From an uncultured Lachnospiraceae bacterium (GTDB taxonomy: Bacteria; Bacillota; Clostridia; Lachnospirales; Lachnospiraceae), in assembly GCA_947627365.1 (NCBI GenBank), contig CANQVT010000002.1, positions 1 to 64,000 on the forward strand: a stretch of DNA of 64,000 nt, written 5' to 3'. Shown here piece by piece: positions 1 through 8,696 of this stretch; the stretch's first letter is position 1, and every line of letters begins with the position of its first letter. The translations under genes and the position numbers were made by a program. The notes beneath the pieces are model-generated. The model made no database searches and had not been told where the DNA came from. It saw only the letters and a program-made list of their open reading frames with translations.

Positions 1-72
<72 letters not shown>

Positions 73-375
73 AATGTGAGCGTTAAATTCTGCGGGCGGA
101 AAACGCGGATGTGCATCGGAAGCTCGCTTCCGTATGTGCATTCCGTTTTACGCACAGGCAGAATTGCGGACAGCGAGAAACCTCTGGTTTCGAGCTTCGC
201 AATTCTCGCAGGATTTAACTCCTGATCCGGTCAGATAACACCAACGCTATCTTCCCTTTTTACTGTTTTAAAGGTCAGTTCCCTTAAAAATAAAACTTTT
301 CAAGAATTTTCAAGGTTGTTTCACTGTTCAGTTATCAAGGTTCTGTTCGCTGCCTCCTGCGGAGACAGCTTTTAT
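73..375 (-). ncRNA. rRNA operon leader with boxA-like element
   Basis: This is the stretch between the rrn promoter and 16S. It holds no gene. On the minus strand, CCTTGATAACTGAACAG (324-340) resembles the boxA-type antitermination and processing element of Firmicutes rrn leaders. Closer to 16S are several short inverted repeats, such as the GGAAGC/GCTTCC hairpin around 117-131 and the GAGAAACC/GGTTTCG stem around 176-202, which probably pair with sequences beyond 16S to form the RNase III precursor stem. The processing role is inferred from rrn operons generally. Confidence 0.7.
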
Positions 376-404
376 AATGTACCATGCATCTTCGACTTTG
401 TCAA
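376..404 (-). promoter_or_regulatory. rRNA operon promoter
   Basis: On the minus strand there is a perfect -35 TTGACA (399-404), a 17-bp spacer and a -10 TACATT (376-381) followed by an AT-rich start region. It lies upstream of the leader and 16S, between the cellulase gene and rrs, so it should be the main rrn promoter. Confidence 0.85.
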
Positions 405-432
405 CACTTTCCTGAAAAAACTTTTTTCCCTG

Positions 433-1935
433 TTATTTTACGATTTTCACCGACGTCACTTTGTTGTTCGCAGATGCAGAGCTCACGATAAACCCGATGT
501 CCGTCACGGACTTTTTCGCGGAGATCTTCTTATTGAAGGCTTCCGGCTTAATGATAATGTATTTGCTCTTAAAGCTGTATTTGGCGCTCCACTGGCTGTT
601 CTTCCTGATCGGATACTTAAAGCTGACCTTCACCTTCCAGCTGGAGATATTTTTCTTGCTCTTATTTTTGACTGTCAGCGTATACTGTGTGTAATAGCGC
701 TGCCCGTCAGACCAGGAGCTCATCTTCTTCACCGAAGCCTTTGCATACTTCGAGGTAGCCTTCACTGACTTGGAGGATGTGGTGCTGGTCTTGTTTGTCG
801 TCGTAGTTTTTGAGGTCGTCGGCTTTGTCGTCGAAGCCGTATTTCCGTTGGTTGTAGGCTTTTTAGACGTAGTCGTCTTCTTTGTACTCGATGACGTCGT
901 GGCAGTCTTGGCAAGCTTGCCGCCGTATGTCTTCACCAGCCACTGTCCGGATTTGCTCAGGTTCGACCAGGTCCAGCCGGACTTTTTACTGGTGCTGCTC
1001 TTCAGCAGAGCGCTGGACTCGGCTTTGTTCGAGAGGTTCCACGCCACATAACCGATGCCGTTTTTGTTCAGGAAGCTGATCCACTTGTTGCCCTCCGAGG
1101 TGTTCAGGGATCCGTTTCCGGACGCGTCCGAGATACCGAATTCGCTCACAAGCAATGGCAGTCCGGCCTTGATCGCCGTCTGCGCCTTCTGACGATAAGA
1201 TTCCTTGTGCGTCCCCGCATAGAAATGCAGAGAGTAGACCAGATTGGAGCCGGAGAGAGGACTCTTCGCCACCTCGTCTACATCCTGGCACCAGGTAGGC
1301 GTACCCACGATGATAATCGCATCCTTGTCGATCTTGCGGATCGCTTTGATCACGGCTTTGGCGTAGCTCTTTACGTTGCTCCAGCTTCCCCCGTTGCCGC
1401 CGTTCGGTTCATTGCAGATCTCATAGAGCACATTTTTGTGATTCTTATATTTCTTCGCCATCTCCTTGAAGAAGCTGATGGCCGCCTTTTGCCCCGCTTT
1501 ATTGAACGGCTGGTTGTTGTCGTTCAGGATATGCCAGTCGATGATCACGTACATGCCGAGATCCGTCGCCGCCTTCACGCCCTCGTTGACCTTCGCCTTC
1601 AGGGCCGCCTGATTTCCTCCCGAGCGATATCCGCCGTATTCCGCCGTATACATTGCCAGGCGAATCGTATTTGCACCCCACTTATCGCGCAGGTCCTGAA
1701 ATGCCGCCTTGGACACGTACTCCGGGAACCAGGCCAATCCATGTGTGCTGACGCCTTTGATCTGGAAGACCTTTCCTTTTGCGTTCACGATGTGCGTCCC
1801 CTTGACCGAGAGTTTTCCGTTCGAGGAGAGCGGCGTCGCACCGGCCGTGCAGCTCATTGTCGCAAATCCGAGCACCAAAATAAGCACCAGAGTGCCAAGC
1901 CAAAGCAGTCCTTTTTTCTTATGCAGATGTTTCAT
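433..1935 (-). CDS. secreted GH5 endoglucanase with C-terminal CBM2-like domain
   Basis: Hydrolyses internal beta-1,4-glucan bonds outside the cell. The start at 1935 follows AGGAGGAGAGGG; an in-frame start 90 bases upstream has no such site. The 500-residue product has a basic, hydrophobic signal (about 1-30; Cys29 sits in a poor lipobox). The GH5 catalytic domain (about 35-340) contains acid/base Glu176 in NEP and nucleophile Glu265 in SEFG, and resembles subfamily GH5_2 of clostridial endoglucanases. A Thr/Ser/Lys-rich linker (about 343-392) leads to a beta-rich module (about 393-500) with a YTLTVKN...ISSWKVKVSF pattern and spaced Trp residues typical of CBM2. It reads toward the rRNA operon and appears to be a single gene. 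The substrate (cellulose versus mixed-linkage glucan) is inferred. Confidence 0.92.
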   Translation of the reverse strand: MKHLHKKKGLLWLGTLVLILVLGFATMSCTAGATPLSSNGKLSVKGTHIVNAKGKVFQIKGVSTHGLAWFPEYVSKAAFQDLRDKWGANTIRLAMYTAEYGGYRSGGNQAALKAKVNEGVKAATDLGMYVIIDWHILNDNNQPFNKAGQKAAISFFKEMAKKYKNHKNVLYEICNEPNGGNGGSWSNVKSYAKAVIKAIRKIDKDAIIIVGTPTWCQDVDEVAKSPLSGSNLVYSLHFYAGTHKESYRQKAQTAIKAGLPLLVSEFGISDASGNGSLNTSEGNKWISFLNKNGIGYVAWNLSNKAESSALLKSSTSKKSGWTWSNLSKSGQWLVKTYGGKLAKTATTSSSTKKTTTSKKPTTNGNTASTTKPTTSKTTTTNKTSTTSSKSVKATSKYAKASVKKMSSWSDGQRYYTQYTLTVKNKSKKNISSWKVKVSFKYPIRKNSQWSAKYSFKSKYIIIKPEAFNKKISAKKSVTDIGFIVSSASANNKVTSVKIVK

Positions 1936-2044
1936 AATCCCTCTCCTCCTTTGATAGGATCCCTCATCTCTGTCCGCCGCTTTACCGGAATACATAAAAG
2001 TCACACCCGGCCGAGGTCCGCCCAACAGCGTCCCCTATCGTCAC

Positions 2045-2725
2045 CTACAGAAGTCCTTTCACCACGAAAAACAAAATCGGAACAGCCAACGCAGGCAGCA
2101 TGTTGAGCGCCTTGCAATCCTTTATTTTAAGAATACCAAGTCCCGAACTAAAAATCAAGACCCCTCCGACAACACACAGCTCCGCGATCATGTCCTCCGA
2201 GAAAAAGCTCCCGGACAGATTGCGCGCGATCAGCCAGATCGAACCCTGCCAGCAAAAAAGAACCGGCGCAGCAAACGCCATACCGATGCCGTAGGTGGAA
2301 GCCAGCACGGTCGACGTGACAAAGTCAAGCGTCGCGTTCGTGAACAGATAGGTATTGTCCCCGTGCAGCGCACTCATCACCGGGCCGAGGATCGACAGCG
2401 TCCCGATACAGTACAGAAGGATCCCTGTCGAAAGTCCCTGGCCCAGATTGGACTTGGAATATTTCCCGACCAGTCCCTGGAACTTTGCATCAATGTCGAT
2501 GATCGTGCCGATCAGACTTCCGGCCGCCAGGCTGACGATGAAGAGCACCGGATATTTGCTCTTTGCCATGTTGCTGACGACAGCGTTGATACCGAGCACC
2601 GTGGCCGCCAGCCCCATCGCCGTGTACAACGCATCCTGATATTTCTCCTTAATCCCCTTGCGCAGGACGCTCCCGAGCACGCTGCCCGTCAGGATCGTCC
2701 CTGTATTTACAATTGTTCCAAGCAT
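2045..2725 (-). CDS. DUF554 family membrane protein
   Basis: A 226-residue integral membrane protein with about six to seven hydrophobic helices and the family signature GTIVNTGTILTGSVLG at the N-terminus. It matches the DUF554 family (YdfK/YqgA type) in length and pattern. No biochemical function is established; a transport role is often supposed. It lies downstream of citrate synthase on the same strand with a gap of about 108 bases, so co-transcription is possible but not shown. Nothing in its sequence is unusual. Confidence 0.85.
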   Translation of the reverse strand: MLGTIVNTGTILTGSVLGSVLRKGIKEKYQDALYTAMGLAATVLGINAVVSNMAKSKYPVLFIVSLAAGSLIGTIIDIDAKFQGLVGKYSKSNLGQGLSTGILLYCIGTLSILGPVMSALHGDNTYLFTNATLDFVTSTVLASTYGIGMAFAAPVLFCWQGSIWLIARNLSGSFFSEDMIAELCVVGGVLIFSSGLGILKIKDCKALNMLPALAVPILFFVVKGLL

Positions 2726-2833
2726 ATGGAATCTGCTTCCTCTTTTCTGTCCAAAGTATCTGCCGGCGATTCCCGCGCCGCAGGCAGATGCGCGCGATAC
2801 TGTCCGGCACGTTCCGGCAAACCAAGCGGATAC

Positions 2834-4174
2834 CTACAGCGTCTCGCGCTCTTCCATCACGCTTAAGTAGGCCGGGCGGATGATCTTGCCCATGCCGATC
2901 TGCTCCTCGATACGGTGCGCGCTCCAGCCGACGATACGCGCAATCGCAAAGATCGGCGTGTAGAGCTCTACCGGAATCCCGAGCATCTGGTATACAAAGC
3001 CGCTGTAAAAGTCGACGTTCGGGCTGACGCCCTTAAAGATCTTGCGCTTCTTCGCGATCAGCTTCGGCGCGATCTCTTCAATATTATTATAAAGCGCCAT
3101 GTCGACCTCGCGGTGCTTCTCCGTCGCGAGCATCTCCACAAATCCCTTGAAAATGCGCTCACGCGGATCGGACAGGGAGTACACCGCGTGTCCCATTCCG
3201 TAGATCAAGCCCTTCCGGTCAAACGCCTCGCCGTCAAGCAGCTTCGCCAGATATGCCTCGACCTCGTCCTTGTCCTCGTAGTCGTGGACATGGCTACGGA
3301 TGTCCTCCATCATCTCCATAACCTTGATATTCGCCCCGCCGTGCTTCGGCCCCTTGAGCGACGACATCGCCGCGGCCATCGCCGAGTACGTGTCAGAGCC
3401 GGAGGACGTCACGACGCGTGTCGTGAAGGTGGAATTGTTACCGCCGCCGTGCTCCATGTGCAGCATCAGCGCGATATCGAGCACCTTCGCCTCAAGCTTC
3501 GTGTACGAGCGATCCGGGCGCAGCATCATCAGGAGATTCTCCGCCGTGGAAAGCGCATGGTCCGGACGATGGATGTACATGCTGTCGTTGTGCTCGTAGT
3601 GGTTGTACGCGTGATATCCGTATACCGCCAACAGCGGAAATACGCTGATAAGCTGAAGGCACTGCCTCAGGCTGTTCGCAAGCTCCGTGTTTGTCGCATT
3701 GTCATCGTAGGACGCAAGCGTCAAGATGCTGCGGATCATGGAATTCATGATGTCACGGCTCGGCGCCTTCATGATCACGTCACGGGTGAAATTGGTCGGC
3801 AGGTCGCGCCCTTCCGCGAGAATCTGGCGAAACTCCAGCAGCTCCTGCTTATCCGGCTTCTCCCCGAACAGCAGAAGGTATGCCGTAGACTCAAAGCCAA
3901 AGCTGTCTTTGTCCAGCTCCTGGACAAGATGCTGCACCGGATAGCCCCGGTACCAGAGCTGACCGTCGCACGGAGTCTTGACTCCGTCCACATCCTGAAA
4001 TGAAACGATCTTCGAGATGCTGGTCAGGCCCGTCACAACGCCCTTGCCGTTTTGGTCTCTGAGTCCGCGGTACACTCCATACTCCTGAAACAGATGATCC
4101 GATATCTGGTCGTTTTTTCTGCAAAGCGCTTCTTTTTGTCCTGCGTAACTCATAATGTTCTTTTCATATCCCAT
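2834..4174 (-). CDS. citrate synthase
   Basis: Condenses acetyl-CoA with oxaloacetate to citrate in the cytoplasm. The start at 4174 follows AGGAGG with a 7-base spacer. The 446-residue protein keeps the catalytic set: His278 in KHGGAN, His329 in GMGHAVY and Asp388 in PNVDFYSG. The N-terminal extension of about 45 residues is typical of the citrate/2-methylcitrate synthase group in Lachnospiraceae. No aconitase or isocitrate dehydrogenase gene is nearby, so the flux (glutamate synthesis through a partial TCA branch) is inferred. 2-Methylcitrate synthase is the main alternative, but no propionate genes are present. Confidence 0.93.
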   Translation of the reverse strand: MGYEKNIMSYAGQKEALCRKNDQISDHLFQEYGVYRGLRDQNGKGVVTGLTSISKIVSFQDVDGVKTPCDGQLWYRGYPVQHLVQELDKDSFGFESTAYLLLFGEKPDKQELLEFRQILAEGRDLPTNFTRDVIMKAPSRDIMNSMIRSILTLASYDDNATNTELANSLRQCLQLISVFPLLAVYGYHAYNHYEHNDSMYIHRPDHALSTAENLLMMLRPDRSYTKLEAKVLDIALMLHMEHGGGNNSTFTTRVVTSSGSDTYSAMAAAMSSLKGPKHGGANIKVMEMMEDIRSHVHDYEDKDEVEAYLAKLLDGEAFDRKGLIYGMGHAVYSLSDPRERIFKGFVEMLATEKHREVDMALYNNIEEIAPKLIAKKRKIFKGVSPNVDFYSGFVYQMLGIPVELYTPIFAIARIVGWSAHRIEEQIGMGKIIRPAYLSVMEERETL

Positions 4175-4289
4175 CCTGCTGCCTCCTTTTCTTTGTGCGG
4201 TGTTTCCCTGTCACCATCTCCCTCTGCGCCACATACGCAACGAATATCAAAAATCATAACACATCTTTTTCCTTTCCGCAAGCTTATAG

Positions 4290-4318
4290 TTTACATAAGA
4301 TCACTTCCGTGCTAAAAT
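4290..4318 (+). promoter_or_regulatory. promoter of the DUF5722 gene
   Basis: TTTACA (4290-4295), a 17-bp spacer and TAAAAT (4313-4318) lie 47 bases upstream of the ATG at 4365, in the divergent gap with citrate synthase. Confidence 0.6.
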
Positions 4319-4364
4319 ATAATCGATTATTTTGTCGGGGTTTCACATTGGGGAGGATGTTTTT

Positions 4365-6497
4365 ATGCGATCTACAAAGAAGTGTATCTTGTCGTTTCTC
4401 ATGTTTCTGTTCCTGGCGTTCGTGTCCGGGACGCCACTTTGCGTCTCTGCCGCCACGAAGCCAGTCACGATCACGACGTGCAAGCTCTCATCCGCGGGCA
4501 AGGTCAAGGTCACAGCCACCGTTTCGAACACAAAAAAGATCAGCGGCCAAAAATGCTATCTTTTTGCGCTGACATTTTCCGAATCTGGCATCACACGGAA
4601 ATCCATGCCTCTTACCTCCGTAAAAAAGGCAAAGAAAATGACCTTTTCCGTAAAGCTGAACAACACAAAGGAATCAACTCTGCTGTACTCCAAGTTCGTG
4701 ATCGCCTCAAAAGCAAAAGACGGCACTTACAAGGCCATCAGCAGCGCAAAATATATTTCCAATCCCAAAAAGGCCGCGAAATACAAATATAAATTTCCTG
4801 TAGCAACATCCAAAAAGGGCCTGCAGGTAAGCTCAAATATGCTGGAGGATGCCATCGATCTGAACATCCAGCATGCCAGTCTGAATATCGTCTTATCGGA
4901 TCTGCTTCCGACGGCGGCAGAGCGGAACAATACTTTCTCGATTTCCTATCAATATCACGGGAAGACCTACTGGTTCCGCAAAGCGCTTGTCAACAGCTAT
5001 GACGCCCAGCTCACTGCCCTGCAGGAGAATAATGTCGTCGTGAGCGCGATCCTTCTGCTCGGTTGGCGCGAGGATCTCAAATCCCTGATCTATCCGTCCG
5101 GGCGGCAGGCCGGGCACTCCTTTTACGCCTGGAATACCTCCAACGCCTCCGCGCGCGAACAGCTTCAGGCGACGCTTTCCTTCCTTGGCTCGCGCTACGG
5201 AACTTCTTCCGCGAAGTACGGGCGCATCGTCAATTGGATCGTCGGCAATGAGGTAAACAATTACAATGTATACAATTATGCCGGACAGAAAACGCTGGCA
5301 CAGTATGCGAAGATCTATGCCAACGCATTTCGACTGACATACAATACCATAACAAGCATTTACGCAAACGCCCGCGTGTATATCTCCCTCGACCATCTCT
5401 GGAACACCCGTGTGAGCGGGAGCTTTACCTCCAGAGAAATGCTGGAGAAATTTGCCGCCACACTCAAGAAACAAGGCAATATCAACTGGAACCTTGCTTT
5501 CCATCCCTATGGCTCTCCACTGACGGAGCCGAAATTCTGGGCGAACGTAAATGGCCAGGCGATCCAGTCGCTGAGCTCTCCGGTCATTAGCATGAACAAT
5601 ATTGGAATCCTGACCTCCTATATTCGAAAAAACTACGGCTCGAACACACGCATCATCCTCTCCGAGCAGGGATATACCTCGGTGCGTCGCAGCTACGCAG
5701 GCCAGACCGACGCCCAGAAGGAGCAGTCGGCGGCCATCGCCTACAGCTATTATCTGACGGAAGCAGACGACATGATCGATTCATTCATCATGAACCGCCA
5801 CGTGGACCATCAGGCAGAGATCGACCAGGGGCTTGACCTGGGTCTGTGGACCACCGATCCCACGAGCAGTCTTCCGGAATGGGCCGATACGAAAAAGGAT
5901 TCCTGGAATGTATTCAAATACATGGACTCCAACAAAGCCAGCAAAGTGACCTCAGACTCGCTTTCCGTTATCGGCGTCAAAAAATGGAGCAGCGTGGTCA
6001 AGGGCTACAGCAAAAAGCTATACCAAAAAACAGTCTATACTACCTCCACATTGAGTCAGGTGCCAGGCTACACAAAATCTGCCTCCATCGCAGCCAGCTG
6101 GAAAATATACGGAGCTGCTTCGGCAGGTTCCACCGGAAACGGAACATATACCGCCATCCACGACAACAGCCGGAACCGCAATAGTCTCTGGGGCTTTACC
6201 CAGACTTTCAGCAAAAAGGTGAATTTCAATTCTTCGCCGTATTTCTACACAACACTCAATGTGCATGGAGCTGTCGCCGCGCAGGCACAGGTCACGGTAC
6301 GCTTCTACAATGGAAGCAAGATTCTCGAATGCAGTCGGGTAATCCCCTGCGACGCCCCCATTAACCTCGGCGTATCGCTCAAAAAATGGGCCGGCAGAAA
6401 AAGCGTGCAGAAGATTCAGGTGCTGATATCTCCGGTAAGCGGAAAATGGACCAGCGACGCCTATGTCACAATGAGCAAGCCTGTGAGAGGAAAGTAA
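4365..6497 (+). CDS. secreted DUF5722 protein, probable clan GH-A glycoside hydrolase
   Basis: A 710-residue exported protein. The ATG at 4365 follows GGGAGGAT; an in-frame TTG 33 bases upstream lacks a site. A signal peptide (about 1-30) is followed by a beta-rich region with many Lys and Thr (about 30-135) and then the DUF5722 core (about 150-510). In the core, WIVGNEVNN (Glu296) and ILSEQGYTS (Glu434) sit like the acid/base and nucleophile of TIM-barrel clan GH-A glycosidases. The last 170 or so residues look like a beta-sandwich module. The family has no established substrate that I know of; the hydrolase role is inferred from motif placement and from the neighbouring cellulase. A palindrome overlaps the stop codon. 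Confidence 0.8.
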   Translation: MRSTKKCILSFLMFLFLAFVSGTPLCVSAATKPVTITTCKLSSAGKVKVTATVSNTKKISGQKCYLFALTFSESGITRKSMPLTSVKKAKKMTFSVKLNNTKESTLLYSKFVIASKAKDGTYKAISSAKYISNPKKAAKYKYKFPVATSKKGLQVSSNMLEDAIDLNIQHASLNIVLSDLLPTAAERNNTFSISYQYHGKTYWFRKALVNSYDAQLTALQENNVVVSAILLLGWREDLKSLIYPSGRQAGHSFYAWNTSNASAREQLQATLSFLGSRYGTSSAKYGRIVNWIVGNEVNNYNVYNYAGQKTLAQYAKIYANAFRLTYNTITSIYANARVYISLDHLWNTRVSGSFTSREMLEKFAATLKKQGNINWNLAFHPYGSPLTEPKFWANVNGQAIQSLSSPVISMNNIGILTSYIRKNYGSNTRIILSEQGYTSVRRSYAGQTDAQKEQSAAIAYSYYLTEADDMIDSFIMNRHVDHQAEIDQGLDLGLWTTDPTSSLPEWADTKKDSWNVFKYMDSNKASKVTSDSLSVIGVKKWSSVVKGYSKKLYQKTVYTTSTLSQVPGYTKSASIAASWKIYGAASAGSTGNGTYTAIHDNSRNRNSLWGFTQTFSKKVNFNSSPYFYTTLNVHGAVAAQAQVTVRFYNGSKILECSRVIPCDAPINLGVSLKKWAGRKSVQKIQVLISPVSGKWTSDAYVTMSKPVRGK

Positions 6498-6512
6498 GAT
6501 CCCCTCTCACAG
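6481..6512. terminator. hairpin between convergent genes
   Basis: CTGTGAGAGG (6481-6490) pairs with CCTCTCACAG (6503-6512). It spans the stop codon of the DUF5722 gene and sits between two convergent genes. The T-tract is weak, so bidirectional termination is a moderate call. Confidence 0.5.
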
Positions 6513-6528
6513 ACAAAGACTTCATCTA

Positions 6529-7260
6529 TCACAAAAGCTGTGAGATTGATTCCAGCGAGTAGCCCTGCTGCCGGAGGTTTTTGATGATCGCCTCCAGCGC
6601 CGGCGCCGTGTTTTTGGCGCCGCCGTGCATGCGGACGATCGCCCCGGCAGCAAGCTGCTCATTCTGTGTGACCCGATTGACAATCGACTCGATGCCGTAA
6701 TCCTTCCAATCCTCCGAATCAACGCTCCAGCGCACCGGAAGATACCCCTCCGAAGCAGCAATCCCGACCAGCACACTGTTGTATTCCCCGTACGGCGCCC
6801 GGAAAAGCTTCATCCTGACTCCGGTCAGCTCCTGCACCCTACCGCTTATTTCTTCCAATATCTTCCGAACCTCTCTGGACGATTTTTCCGTCATACTCTC
6901 GCGGTCTGACCCACGGCTCCCGATGTCATGGCCTTCGTTCACGATCCGTCTTGTCTCCTCCGGATGCGCATTTACCCAATCCGCCGTCACGAAAAAAGAT
7001 GCTTTGACATCACATTTCTGAAGAATATTCAGGATCGTTTCGATGCTTCCGCTCCCTCCCGTCACATCAAAGCTCAGCGCGAGTGCGCCATCCTTCCCCT
7101 GTACGCAGCTGATCGGCATTGTCTGTGGGCTGACGATGCCATTCACCGCCTGGCTTCTTTGGTTTGCCAGATACGCTCCGAAAAAAAACACGAAGGAACA
7201 CAGGCACAAAAGCCCGAGTCCCCTCAAACGATACCATACAAAACTAATCTCTTTCTCCAT
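6529..7260 (-). CDS. membrane-anchored NodB-fold protein with degenerate metal site
   Basis: A 243-residue protein with an N-terminal membrane segment (about 12-31) and a NodB homology domain (about 58-243). The overall pattern is that of CE4 polysaccharide deacetylases: SFD (Asp65), RAPYG (154-158), a DSEDW block and VRMHGG. The usual DD pair of motif 1 is DV (Asp65-Val66), and the HxxxH metal pair of motif 2 is replaced by Arg116 and Arg120 in GSRGSDR. Two His and one Asp of the canonical site are therefore missing, so it is probably not a normal zinc deacetylase. It could be a binding or regulatory wall protein of the PdaB/YlxY kind. Confidence 0.82.
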   Translation of the reverse strand: MEKEISFVWYRLRGLGLLCLCSFVFFFGAYLANQRSQAVNGIVSPQTMPISCVQGKDGALALSFDVTGGSGSIETILNILQKCDVKASFFVTADWVNAHPEETRRIVNEGHDIGSRGSDRESMTEKSSREVRKILEEISGRVQELTGVRMKLFRAPYGEYNSVLVGIAASEGYLPVRWSVDSEDWKDYGIESIVNRVTQNEQLAAGAIVRMHGGAKNTAPALEAIIKNLRQQGYSLESISQLL

Positions 7261-7416
7261 TATGTCTGACCCGCCCCGGATAATCTTACTTAAACTATAT
7301 GAAAATTCCCAGGATTACATGCAATTGTCCAGGCCCGTGGTTTCTTACTTTTTATTACAACTTCATTTCCTGTCCGTTAAAAATACCCCGCATCGCAAAA
7401 AGACTCCGTGGAAACC

Positions 7417-8178
7417 TCACGCGAGTCCCAGCGCTTCCTTCCCAAAGGCAAGACGCTCGTCAAACTGCGCATAGAAATCAGCCTTCTCGTACGGACGAAC
7501 AAAGAACAGCTTCAACAGAAGAAGATTGGTCCGTTTCGCCCTCTCATCGTCGGCCGTCTCCATGCGCTCCTGTCCGAGCTGTCGCTGCACATCCTCCAGA
7601 AAATAGTGCCAGTCGCTTACGAAGCGTTCATAGCGGTCCAACTCTGGCGTGTCGATCCATTTGCCGACCTTCACCTTTGTCTTGTTAGGCATCGGGCACT
7701 CGTGCACCTGAAGGAAGTAGCGGAAGCCGTGCGTCCGCCGGCCTTGTGCATCCGTCTCGCGGATAGCTGCGTCCTCTGCTGTACCGATGCCCTTCCTGGC
7801 TCCGCCATCCTCTATCGGCGGATAATATCTCCCAAGCGGAAACAGACGGCAGATTCCCGGACGCTGCGCGTGGATGCTGCACCGCCCCGCCCCGTTCAGA
7901 AATGCGCAGGTCTCGCTCCCCTCGCTCATCTTCAGATTCGGCAGGATCACCCCGTCCACCACATTCAGCTCAATCTTGTCTGCCATCAGCTCTTCAAAGG
8001 TCGATCCCAGTCCGACCGTCAGTCGATAGATATCGAGCGGGTCCAGGATCACGGAGTTTCCCATTCCGCTGCAGCAGGCGGAACAGCCCTTGCAGTCGCC
8101 CGTGCATGCGCGCACCATATCATTTTTTCCATATAGCTTTCCGTCGGAGATTTCCTCCAGGCTCACCTGCCGTCTCAT
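7417..8178 (-). CDS. YkgJ family cysteine-cluster protein
   Basis: A 253-residue cytoplasmic protein. The N-terminal CTGDCKGCSACCSG cluster and later CSIHAQRPGICRLFPLG segment are the signature of the YkgJ (putative zinc/iron-chelating, UPF0153-like) family. All family cysteines appear to be present. The C-terminal 80 residues are helical and charged. Function is unknown; metal binding is inferred from the cysteines. It stands alone, between the NodB-like gene and the small coiled-coil gene, all on the minus strand. Confidence 0.85.
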   Translation of the reverse strand: MRRQVSLEEISDGKLYGKNDMVRACTGDCKGCSACCSGMGNSVILDPLDIYRLTVGLGSTFEELMADKIELNVVDGVILPNLKMSEGSETCAFLNGAGRCSIHAQRPGICRLFPLGRYYPPIEDGGARKGIGTAEDAAIRETDAQGRRTHGFRYFLQVHECPMPNKTKVKVGKWIDTPELDRYERFVSDWHYFLEDVQRQLGQERMETADDERAKRTNLLLLKLFFVRPYEKADFYAQFDERLAFGKEALGLA

Positions 8179-8311
8179 GCTCCGCCTCCCTTGTCCGTCT
8201 GATGTCCGGCAATCAACCTTTCAATATGCTTTAAAATATTATATAGGGGAAAGATTCACAAGGCAAGAAACAGTTCATAAATTTTGAGTTTTTTCTATGG
8301 CATAAGAAATC

Positions 8312-8339
8312 AGCCCTCCGCGCATATTCGCAGAGGGCT
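8312..8339 (-). terminator. terminator after the small coiled-coil gene
   Basis: AGCCCTC (8312-8318) pairs with GAGGGCT (8333-8339), with partial extension of the stem. It lies directly downstream of the minus-strand gene ending at 8373. The following T-tract is short. Confidence 0.6.
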
Positions 8340-8372
8340 TAAATAACACAAAATCCACATTCCTCAATGCTG

Positions 8373-8606
8373 TCATTTCGACTCATTGATCATGTCAATG
8401 ATCTCATCCACCGTTTTTTCACTGGCAAACACCGCAGCCATAATCCTCTTCTGGTCTTCTTCTGTTTTTTGACCGTTCAGTTTTTTTAACAAAGCCTTTT
8501 TCTCCTTGATCTGTCCCTGAAGTGCTTCGATCTCAGCGGCCACCTGTGCAATCCGCTCATCAACCGTAAGCGTAGATTTGTTTTTTGACCCTTTCGTACG
8601 CGGCAT
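8373..8606 (-). CDS. small basic coiled-coil protein, unknown function
   Basis: A 77-residue protein starting MPRTKGSKNK, a basic tail resembling an AT-hook-like DNA-binding segment. A predicted coiled coil of alternating E/K/L heptads (about 17-47) and a short acidic helix follow. A site (AAGGAATG) precedes the ATG and a terminator follows, which supports real expression. I recognise similar small proteins from Lachnospiraceae only as hypothetical; a nucleoid-associated or regulatory role would be guesswork. Confidence 0.6.
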   Translation of the reverse strand: MPRTKGSKNKSTLTVDERIAQVAAEIEALQGQIKEKKALLKKLNGQKTEEDQKRIMAAVFASEKTVDEIIDMINESK

Positions 8607-8696
8607 AGTATCATTCCTTTCTGTATATGGTAATAAATACTATAGCGGAATCTTTCAGGGAATGCAAGGCTTATTCTTTCGTGTTCAGGAATAAAT

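Noticed and set aside
2915-4003. A 362-residue plus-strand frame
   Set aside because: Arg-rich antisense shadow of citrate synthase.
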